Of a DNA stretch of 64,000 nt, positions 36,813-46,900 are shown in pieces (within the stretch, counting starts at the first letter, position 1; each line of letters opens with the position of its first letter). The stretch covers positions 1,488,001-1,552,000 of the forward strand of contig JANTQA010000057.1 of the NCBI GenBank assembly GCA_027625915.1. Reading direction: 5' to 3'. The position numbers and the translations under genes were made by a program. Origin of the DNA: Anaeramoeba flamelloides (lineage: Eukaryota > Metamonada > Anaeramoebidae). The notes below the pieces were generated by a model that saw nothing but the letters and a program-made list of their open reading frames with translations, did not search any database and was not told the origin of the DNA.

Positions 36813-37646
36813 GCTTATGTGATTTTTCTGTATTTTATACCAGATAGCTATTACTTATATATCTACAACTGAATTATCCATTTTAAAGAATACAAAGTTA
36901 ATAGATTTTGTTCAAAGTTAAGATTTAGACTGTTTTTGACAGCAAATCGTTCGTCAAGTCAAAAATTTCTTTCTTACTAATAAATTCAAAATTTTCCAGG
37001 AAAGATTTGAAAATTTGATTTACACCACAAGTTATCCCTTCAACTTTTAAACAAAAATGGTATAAAGTTAAAGATTAATGGTATATGGATATTCTTTAAT
37101 GTTATCTTTAAGGGAAGATCATCACGGGACAAATAAAAAATAATTTGAAATTTGGCTTTAAATGTTCGAAAATTTCAACACAATTAATAGTTCAATAAAG
37201 ATTTTTTTACCAAATCCTAAATAAAAACCTAAAATTCCAGTATTTTGATTTTTCTTTAACAAAACATCATTTAATTTTTTTTTTTTTTTTTTGCAATACT
37301 GTATTAGGTAACTATGAGAGTTCAAAAATATAGGTTGGTAATAAATAATAAAAGGGAAAAATTTTTCACTTGATTTTCCTTTTCTATTTTTTGCCCTATA
37401 CATTTCAAACATAGTGATTGGAATTTATCATCACTGTTTATTTGTTTTGAATTTTTTAGTACTATCTCAGTTTATTTTAAATTCAAAAGAACCCTAAAAT
37501 GAAATCAGATTCAAAAATTGAAAAAAAGATTATGGATGCTATAAAAATAACAAAGAACAACTTCTTTTTTGGCGTTTCAAATTACAAAAATTTATTTCTT
37601 TTTTCAACAAGACATTGATAGTAAATCATCAAAGAAACTAGTAATA

Positions 37647-37872
37647 CTATTTGTTGTAAAATAAATGGAACAAAATTTTCGTATAGATTTTCAAAAATGA
37701 TTAATAAATCCTATTATCATTTCAAAATTTTAATCCTTAAAAGAAGCTTAAATTCATTATTTGACAATTATAATTTGCTATTTTTAGAGACTTATTTTAA
37801 TTTTTGTAAGTTTTTTTTTTTGGGAAATCCAAATAAAAATTTTGATCTTTTTATTTTACAATTAATTGTAAA
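37647..37872. mobile_element. Family E MITE, copy 5
   Basis: The left end is TTGTTGTAAAATAAATGGAA then CAAAATTTTC. The right end, inverted, is AAAATTTTGATCTTTTTATT then TTACAATTAA. Confidence 0.6.
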
Positions 37873-38329
37873 CAATTCTTAAATATGTTATTCGTTTTTT
37901 ATTTTACAATTATTAAAAAAGATTCCCAAAATAAGGGATCAAATTTGAAAATTTTTATCAAAAAATAATTAAGTGAATTTTTGAGATAAGCAATTAATTC
38001 AAAAAAAAGGTATAAAAAGTTTCAAAAAAAAATTAGAAAATAAAGAAAAAAGTAAAAAAAATTCAATTTATAATTTAAATTTTAGACAAAATATCAAATA
38101 GTTTAGTTTCAAAATTGGTTTGACCTTATATAAATATTGAATAATGTATTATATTTTTAGAGTTAACTCGAAGAAAAAAGATAGATTTTGTATTTTGAAA
38201 CTCGGTTCTATGCTCTGGGTGGGTTTCTTTTTTGTTTGATATAAGTTGAAATTATTTCCCATTTATATTTTAAATAAACTATATTTCATAATCAATTGTA
38301 CCTTCTTCTTTATATATATATATATATAT

Positions 38330-39000
38330 ATATATTTATTTGACTTTTTTTTTAATTTATTTGATACCCAAAAACAAATAATTCTGGTGTATAGAATCGA
38401 ATATTAAAACAGTGATTTTATTTATTATAATAAACTAAAATTCCAAAAAATTTCACATAGTTAAAACGATTTAAACAACAACAATAATAAAATTACATCC
38501 AAATTGGAAAATATTTTGATTTTTGTTAAATATGAAAATCATTTTTTGATATTTTAGTTTTTGTTTTCATTTTATTTTTTGAATTGTGTAACTTGTTTCC
38601 ATTTATCAATTTATTTTTTTCAACAATTGATATTATGTTAAGATTGAGTTGTTCAAAATAGAAGAACTGAAATAAAATTAGTAGAGAGTATCTAAAATAT
38701 TTATTGATTAATATTCCTAATAGAATTTAAACAAATTTGTCAACCAATTTTTTTGTATTTTGCTCACTCCAAAATTTTTTACCAGCTGATAATTCATTTC
38801 TATTGACAATAATCTATATTTTTTATTTTTGTGAGTAATTTAATTTATAAAAAAGTGTTAACATTTCAATTACCGGATGATACTAATTTGATATTTCTTA
38901 TAGAAATGATTAAATTATTTTTTTTTTTTTTTTTCAATAATTGAATTTTGGAGTATTAAAATTTTTGAATTGGGATTTAGATAATTCAAATTTATAAAAA
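38330..39000 (-). repeat. Inverted partner of the 690-bp dispersed repeat
   Basis: It matches 19735-20420 in reverse complement along its length with moderate divergence. No coding frame is conserved between the two. Confidence 0.6.
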
Positions 39001-39352
39001 ATATTTATTTTCATAATTATATTTTTAAAGGGACAGTGATTTTGAAATGGGATTTATATTTTTTCCTCGTTTTTTTATTTTTTTGATCACTGTTGAGAGA
39101 AAAATCTTGTTGAGAGAAAAATAGTTGGGTGGCAAGTTTAATTGGGTACATTACTGATAATGTTTTTTAATTTCTTTTGTTTGTGAAATAACTAAAGAAA
39201 ATAACAATAATCAACTTATCAGAATAACGATTAATGTAATTCTACTTTTCCAAAACCTTATCTCTTATAACATAAAGCAAGTAGAAAAATACCCTTTTCA
39301 GAATTCCTAGTAATCTTTACTAAAACTTGGATTTTTGTTAAAATAGCATGAT

Positions 39353-39710
39353 CTAAACTCCATTTCACTCAAAGTGGTCCAGCCAAAATTGAAAAAGTCA
39401 CTTTGTTTCAAAGAATCAACCAAACTTAGATTGTTTAGAAATACGAAAAACAATAAACTTCTTATAAGAGTCCATAATTATAAAAGAAACCCCTGAACAA
39501 ACCATAAATTTTTAAAAAAAAAAATGTTAAAAAATTTTTTGGAAACATTCATTGGAACGTCTCGTACAAAATTCTCAATTTCTTTAGGAAATTAAAATTG
39601 TTGATAATAAGATTTTTTACTTGTAAAAGTATGAATTTTAGAAGAACATACAAAGCTTAACTTTTCAAAATGTTTATTTCGTTTTTCAAACATTTTTTTT
39701 TTCAAAGTTA

Positions 39711-39766
<56 letters not shown>

Positions 39767-39940
39767 AAAAAAAACAAAATTTTACAAAATAAGAAAAAAA
39801 CAAAATTTTGTAAAATGAGAAAAAATGATTTTGATCTAAAAATTTAAAATTTTAGTTTGATAAGAAGAATGAATTAAACTCATAGAATGTCTTCCATTTC
39901 TTCAATAAAACTGGGCCCCTTTGACTAAAAACGGGTTTAC
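39353..39940 (+). mobile_element. Family H element, full copy with 30-bp terminal inverted repeats
   Basis: The left end CTAAACTCCATTTCACTCAA then AGTGGTCCAG and the complement of the right end GTAAACCCGTTTTTAGTCAA then AGGGGCCCAG form an imperfect 30-bp inverted repeat. An A tract of about 45 nt (39718-39765) sits in the middle, as in the copy at 18685-19440. Confidence 0.7.
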
Positions 39941-40818
39941 TTTAGTTATCAACCATTCAAATGGGTATTCTACACACACCACATATTAATGAACTTGTAA
40001 CACACTTTTACCTGAATTTATATAAAAGTTACCTAGTTATCAATAGGATATCATTTTCAATTTTACTAATGTTCCCAATTAAAAATGGGTATAACCATTT
40101 TTCTGTTTTAAACATTTTTCTCTCAACATTCAGTAAGAAATTCAAAAAGGCTAATATTAAAGTTTTTCATTCTTAGATCTCACCAACTATAATTTTCTGA
40201 TAATTAAATTAACCGCAAAAATCTTATAAAATACACCAAACAATAAATCTGAAATATAAACATAGTCGTTAAAAAAACTGATCATTTTTTGGCTTTTTTT
40301 TTTTTTTCATTTTTTTTTTATATTAACGAAGAGTGGTGATTCAACAAAACGGCCCTATTTACCTGAAACTCAAAATTTATTAAGAATATTTAATACTCTT
40401 TATATTGTCTGCAAGAGTAAAAAATATACTTCTTTTCGAAGTGATTTTTTTTTGATTTTATCATTATATTTCAACAAAGAATTGTATGCTAAAAAAAAAA
40501 TAAATAATAAAATATTTTGAATTTCGTAATTCTTTATTATTGTTATTTTGGGTATTGCAATTAATATCAAAATAAATTGACATTTTTCATTTCACCAAGC
40601 CAAAATTTCAAACAAAAAAAAAAATTTTTCAACAAATCGAGAAAGTTTACGGAATTAAAAAGGTGAAATCTTTATAACACCAATTTAATATTCTTATAAG
40701 TTAAACTTTTCCAGAGATCTTTTAAATATTTATGAAAGCTGTATTAAAATTTTATTTTATTTATTATTCAACAAACAGTTTCTTTAAATTTCTTTAAAAG
40801 CAAACACAGTAAGAATAT

Positions 40819-41754
40819 TTAGATTAACGAATTTTGATTGTCATCAAAAAACAAAGGTTTTGAGACATTTGTTTTTGTAAATGTTTTGGATTTTGTAGTC
40901 TTGATAGGGGTAAAAGACATTAAATCTGGTTCGCTGAATTCGTTGCTATAATCGTTTTGAATTGAGGTTTTGGGTGTTGTTATTTCTCGGTACATTTGGC
41001 CTATTTGCTGAATACAAGTTTTTTTTCGCCTATAAAAATTTGGTATCAATAAAAAGAAACAATTGTAAAGTGAATCAAAAAACACTATAAAAGGTGAAAT
41101 ATTCAGAATTGAAAAGTAATCATACCTTGAAGAAGGGGTTTTAAAAGGGGTGTTTCGAGTTTTTAGTTTACCAGGCGTGAGTATATATTTTACAGAATTT
41201 TTTAAAATTGCTTGCCTTTTGTTTTGATCACACAAGATCCGTGGTGTTGATGTAATTTCTTTTTTAGATCTTGATTGGAGTGGCAAAAAGTATGAAGAAG
41301 TTGATTTTTGTTCATACCGTTGCTCATACTGCTGTTCGTATCGTTGCTGTTTTGGTATTTTCTTTGAATTGGTTTTTTTAAAAGGTGTTTTTTGTTTAAT
41401 AGTCGGTGTTTTTCTTTTTTCATAACTTTTTTTTTGAGTTCTTTTGATTGAAGATCTCTTCGTTTGTTTTTTTTGTTGCCTGATTGGTGTTTTTTGATAG
41501 TTTGTTGTTGTGCTTTTTGGGGTTCTCTGATACGTTTTAGTGATTCTTCTTCCTTGACAATTTTTTGGTGTTTTATTATGATTTGTTGTGGTGCTTTTGG
41601 TGGGTCTTCTCATGGCAGGTGAATGAATCGAATTTCTTCGATTCCACCCTGAATTTTTTTTTGGTGTCAATCTTCTTGGTTGATAGGCTGTTTTTCTTCT
41701 TTTGAGAAACAGACTGGTTGTATAATTTTCTTTAAAATTAATCGAATTACTCAT
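40819..41754 (-). CDS. Basic Thr-Pro-rich protein of unknown function, two exons
   Basis: Exons are 41754-41126 and 41029-40819, joined over a 96-nt intron (donor GTATGA, acceptor TTATAG, phase 2). Reading through the intron would insert a hydrophobic stretch out of character with the rest. The product is about 279 residues, low complexity and rich in Lys, Arg, Thr and Gln. More than eight Thr-Pro sites occur (RLTPKK, NKTPKN, QRTPKS, QKTPIR, FTPIK and others), with an internal duplication KSTTTN(H/Y)xKTP. Dense TP sites next to basic residues are typical of cyclin-dependent kinase substrates, but no fold or homologue is recognised. The in-frame TTG further upstream (41844) is less likely as a start than the ATG at 41754. 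Confidence 0.6.
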   Translation of the reverse strand: MSNSINFKENYTTSLFLKRRKTAYQPRRLTPKKNSGWNRRNSIHSPAMRRPTKSTTTNHNKTPKNCQGRRITKTYQRTPKSTTTNYQKTPIRQQKKQTKRSSIKRTQKKSYEKRKTPTIKQKTPFKKTNSKKIPKQQRYEQQYEQRYEQKSTSSYFLPLQSRSKKEITSTPRILCDQNKRQAILKNSVKYILTPGKLKTRNTPFKTPSSRYDYFSILNISPFIVFFDSLYNCFFLLIPNFYRRKKTCIQQIGQMYREITTPKTSIQNDYSNEFSEPDLMSFTPIKTTKSKTFTKTNVSKPLFFDDNQNSLI

Positions 41755-42104
41755 TCCAATTAAAAGTGATTTGTTTGCTTTTGATAACAAGAAAGAAAGT
41801 AAATAAATTGATTTTTGGAAAGAAATGTTTTCATTTTGAAACAAAAAACAAATTTAAAAATTTATAACCGTTAATATTTTTTAATATCTTTGAAAATAAT
41901 CTGTGGTTTTGGAACTTGATCTCTAGTAGTGATGAAAAAAGTTTTATTAAACAGTCATAAATTTATACCAGATTTCTTCGTGAAAATTTTTAATCGAATT
42001 TTAACAAAAGAAGCTTTCCAGATGAAAAAAAAATCTATTTTAATTAATAAGTACTAATTGATAAAAATTTCTGGTTTTTTTAATCTCGACAAAGTCTAAT
42101 ATTA

Positions 42105-42316
42105 ATTGTAAAATAAAAAGATCAAAATTTACTTTTCGCTTTCAGAAATATCCACATCTCCAATAATTAACATAAAGTCATTAACTTTGCAAATTCTAAA
42201 AGGTAAATTAATAATTTCAGCGGGTTTTAAGAATTAAAAATTTTAAATATTACTTTGTGATTTTAAAATCTTTTTTTGGAAAGCTAAATGAAATTTTTGT
42301 TTAATTTATTGTGCAA
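42105..42316. mobile_element. Family E MITE, copy 6
   Basis: The left end is TTGTAAAATAAAAAGATCAA. The right end, inverted, is GGAAAGCTAAATGAAATTTT. The internal AAATTAATAATTT block is shared with copies 1 and 2. Confidence 0.7.
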
Positions 42317-42451
42317 CCAAAAAGTATTTTTTTATTTAAAATTGTTTACAATTCATACTTCAAAAAATAGTAATTGAAAAAATTTCAAAGAAAAATCCAT
42401 TCCTCTTTGAAATTTCAATTGGTGAAAATTTTATGTACAGTCTTTACAAGG

Positions 42452-42570
42452 CACCCATAAAATTTTATATCAAACAAAAAAGATTAATACCTCTTATTTC
42501 GAGTTTTTTAAAAAAAGGAAAATAAGAATAGAAAACCCAATTTTGTTTGATTTAAAATTTTATGGTAGCT
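42452..42570. mobile_element. Short inverted-repeat element (about 120 bp)
   Basis: The arm CCATAAAATTTTATATCAAA then CAAAA at the left pairs with TTTTGTTTGATTTAAAATTT then TATGG at the right. No second copy was found. Confidence 0.55.
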
Positions 42571-43916
42571 TTAGAACGGTCGTAATTATTGTTTTCAATT
42601 TTGATATTTTTGCAATCTCCAAAACCACATGAACAATTTCGAAATGAAAGAAGATTTAAATTGTATTTTTTGGATTGATTGAAAATAATCTAATGGGTTA
42701 TTATTTGAAAATAATTTTATTCTTCTATTAATTTATTTGGTTTTTCCTTTTCAGGTTTCTGTGATTCTATTAATCTTCCAAATTATAAATTATGTTTCAC
42801 TTTTTTTCGCAAATAGTTACCCCCTTTTTTCTTTTTAAAAAACAATTATTAAATGTTTTATTATTGACAGAAATAATTAAATAATTTTGTGTGTCAGTAC
42901 GGAAAAGAAATAAAAATACAAATTAAATACAAATAATTGAATAAAATCTAAAACCAATCCACTTACAACGTGCACCAACCTGATTTTATGATATGTTTTC
43001 CTGTTTCCAAAATCTAAACATATCTGGCTATTCTTCTAGTTTGTCACAGATCAAGCCGATTTTATTTTTGAAACTGTTTAAATTTTCAATATTTGGGAAC
43101 TTATTCAACAAAATATTTCCAAAAAATCAAAATAGGAACTGGATTTTTTCAACAATTTTAGCACATTAAAAAATAAAATAATAATATATATATATACTTT
43201 AATATCGAAATAAATATTATAAATAATAAACTTCATGTATCAGATTTTAATTCTATTCGAAATTCTATTTTGATCAAATCTAATGGAAATAATCATTTCA
43301 AATCAAAAAGAAGTCAAAAAAGAAACAAGAATTAACTTACTTCAAAAATATCTGATAAAATGGATATCAGAAGTAGTACATTTCTTCCGAGAAAAAAACT
43401 CAACTCAAATAAAAGAAATTAAATTAACATTAATACTTTATCAATGACAAACAACGCATTTGGAAATTTAATGGTAACATAATAATTGTGTAGCCTGGAG
43501 ATTATAAAATAAAGACCAGCTGCCCCTCCCGAGATAACATATTCATTGATTGTTATTAATCTTAAACGAAAATGACCAACAGAAAAACAAATGAAAAACA
43601 AATTGTAAGAACGATTAATAAATTTTATTTTGAAAAATTATTATTTATAAAAAAATTATAAAAATAATATCAAAGATAAATGAATCAATTTTAAATAACG
43701 AAATTGTTATTTTATAATTTTTTTATCTTTTATAAAAGCTAAAAATAAAATCAAAAATATTATATTTAAAATTAATTCAAAAAAAAAAATAAAAATAAAA
43801 AAAAATAAAACAATGTAGATTATAAAAAAATAAAAAAAAAATATTTTTAAATTCTAATGAAAATTAGAAAAAAAAAAAAAAAAAAAGTAAAAAGAAAGAT
43901 ATGAAATAATAAAAAG

Positions 43917-43935
43917 AGAGAGAGAGAGAGAGAGA
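43917..43935. repeat. GA dinucleotide microsatellite
   Basis: About nine GA units, immediately downstream of the fimbrin-type stop codon in the presumed 3' UTR. Confidence 0.9.
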
Positions 43936-43953
43936 AGAAAAAAAAAAAGATAA

Positions 43954-46900
43954 TTAATTTTTTGATTTTAAAACACGGTCAATTCTCATTAATTCTCCAA
44001 CTAGTGTCAAGATCATTTTATCTTTAACTTCGATGATATCTTCAGGCAATAAGAACACTGTACCGCCAAGTTTTCTGGTTAAAGAAATCGCGTATCTGGC
44101 GTTATTTAATTTTTCTTCGTTTGAATTACCATCTGAAACATAGTTATAATTGACCGCTCTGGTATTTATAGAGTAAATCAAATCGATTATAAACAAGCCT
44201 GATGATAGGCCCTTATCTCTAAAGCTTTTAATTGAGGAATTTTTCCCCGAGTTGGTTACTTTGGCATTCCCCCATTTGACCATTGAAGAGTCGTCTACGC
44301 GTGTGCCCTTGAGGACCTTTAATTTTTTGAGGATTTCCATCACATGGAATCGCATCAATTGCCAGACATAGCCCAGCAGCATGACCTTTTTACCCTGGAT
44401 GATATCTTCGCCTCCCGTTGTTAATAATTTCAATTTCAGTTGTTTGCCCAATTCTACGACATAATTGCAGTTGCCCACCTTTTGGAAGGGGTTAGTACAG
44501 TTCATTGTGACTCGCTTCCAGTTTACTGTTTTGGGCTGCACAAAATCAATCACTTGAAGTAAAATCACGCCATCTTTGAGATCTTCATACAGGTTATTGA
44601 CCTTTGGATTCACACCTAGGGAATTGATCCAATTTCTAAAGCTTCTTTCCTCTCTTGTGCCAAATTCGGGCAACGAGCTCGTTTTAATTTCTTTGGTTTT
44701 TGGTATGATTCCGCTTCTGATTTGTAAGAGGTTTGCTAAAAATGCCAAATTTAATTTTTCATTATTGCTGTTGAGCGTATCTGTGGAAATGAAATCCTTG
44801 ACATTTAGTCTTTCCGCGTTCTTGACGATCATTTCGTTTCTGCTATCTGGGTCTTCTTCGTGTATTATCGGCTCAATGGGGCATCTTTTGGGCGATAATT
44901 GGTTTAACAAGACCGCCACGAGCATTGGATCTTTCATCGAATCGGCAAAATTGGTAACCTTGGTCTGATTGCCCGCAGACGATAAATGGTAATTAAACCA
45001 TTTGATAATTAGTTCTTCGGGTGTTGATTTGGAGAGGGTCTCCATTGTTTCCTTGTCCATTAGGGTTAATTCTGCCAATTCCGGATGGTCCTTTAAATTG
45101 ACCCTTGCCAAGAGCCCCTGCTTAATGATTTCCCACGTCAATTGGATACATGGGATTTCCTCCTCATCGATTAATGACGTTGGCTTGATCCCCTTGATAC
45201 TGCAGCCAATGGCCAAGGCGGAATTAATACACAGGGTATGGTTTTCGAGCACAGATTCCCGATCCGAATCGAAATCGATCTCTTCATCGAAGGTATTAAT
45301 TACCCTGACATCGATCGTCTCTGGCACGCACGAGTTAATTAATTTACATAAGAGTAATCCGTCCTTTATGGCAAAGACCAAATCTGGCGACTTGGTGCCG
45401 ATGGGCAACAAGTGATTCAAGTCGCGATCAAATTTTAATTGATTGTTGATCCAATGGCTAAGCATTCGTTCAAAAAGATCCACCTCCCTTGCTGGCCTTG
45501 TGTTTTTACTTTCCTTAATCTCCGTCTTGGTAATAATGATTTCCTGCGCAAGCGCCTCTTCTAATTGCTCCCTTAAGTTTTTGATTTCGTCTTCTAATTG
45601 CTTGACTAATAATTGCAGTTTGTTATTCTTTTCACCAAGATTTTCGTTATTAGTTTTCAAGCCAGATAATTTGTTCTCCAATATTTGCAATTTTGTTTCC
45701 GCTTCCCTTTTTTGCTTTTCATATTTTTTTCTTAAACCTTCTTCAGTGGATAATTGCTCTTCAATTTCCGTTTTTTGCTTTTTAATTAAAGAGATTTGAT
45801 CTTGTTGGAATCTGTTTTTATTTTGATAATCATTTTCCATTTTTTTAATTTTATTTTCAAACTGTTTCGTTTTTTTATTGAGATCGTCTTTAATCCTTTT
45901 ATAATTATTTTGTGTTTCTTCCAAATTCATTTCAGTGCCTTCCAATTTGAAATTTAGCTCTTCAATTTCGTTTTCATGCTGGTTAATTAATTCTTCTTTG
46001 GTGGTGTTAAACTCATCTTTCAATTCCTTTATTTCCTTTTCATATTGCTTTTTTTTTTCATCCAATTCTTCATTCAATTCCTTGATGCTCTTTTCGTTTG
46101 TTTGCTTTAATTCTAAAAGCTCCTTTTCAAAACTTAATTTCTTTTTTTGCCAATTCATTTTTTCCTTATTGAATTCTTCCTTCTGCTTTTCGATTTTTTC
46201 TTTTAACTCTTCAGTTACTTGCTTTTGCGTTGATTTGATTTCTTCCAATTGCTTTTTCAATTCGTTTTCTCTTAAAGTCGATTCTTCAATTTCGCTTTCC
46301 AATTGCTTTTTCAATTCTTGGAATTCTGTGTTTCCCTTCGATAAATTATTTAAATCATTTTGTGATGCCTCTAATCGCTTTGTAATTTTATTTACTTTGT
46401 CTTGCTCTAATTCATATTTGTTTTTATATTCGCTAACTTCTTCTTTTAATTCTTTTTTTTGAAATTTGATCCTTTTCAGTTTTTTTTCTAATCTCGTGAA
46501 ATAATATTGTAATAAGAGTAATAAACTTAGATAAACTACCCTTCTTTTATCATTGCTATCAACTAATTCCAAAAAATTAAATTTTGTTATATCAATTTCT
46601 ACTTCATTTTCTGTCTTATTTTCATTCTCGTTCTCATTTAGTTCATTATTGCTCATCGTTTTTTCAAGTGTTTGCTCTTTTCTTTTTGATCTGTTCATTT
46701 TCCCAGTTATCGTTTTGACCATGTCTTTAATATAATGAATTGCCATATTGGAATCCTCAACAAGTAAATTTTGATTTAAAAATTTATCAAATTCCAATCT
46801 TTCCTCCTTTTCTTTCTCATTCTCTTGATTCTTTTCATTTTCATTTTCATTTCCCTTTCCTTTTGCATTTTCATTGATATTGCTTTCAACATTTTCAATG

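Larger units (their letters stand above)
34422..40818. other. 6.4-kb gene-free region with MITE copies
   Basis: No gene is recognised. Contents include a family G partial copy (35060-35400), family E copies (36126-36342, 37647-37872), a degenerate CAGTCAGTT element (36625-36812), a family F end (37925-37985), a TA microsatellite (38309-38335), the inverted partner of the 690-bp repeat (38330-39000) and a full family H element (39353-39940). Confidence 0.6.
41755..43953. other. 2.2-kb spacer between two convergent-orphan genes, with repeats
   Basis: It holds a family E copy (42105-42316), a short inverted-repeat element (42452-42570), half of the element seen at 30736-31168 (42590-42820), a G/C-richer island near 43490-43540 and a GA microsatellite at 43917-43935 just 3' of the fimbrin-type gene. 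Confidence 0.55.

Noticed and set aside
45002-46462. Several Ser-rich plus-strand frames of 100-175 codons
   Set aside because: They lie opposite the fimbrin-type coding exon, whose conserved domains fix the coding strand.
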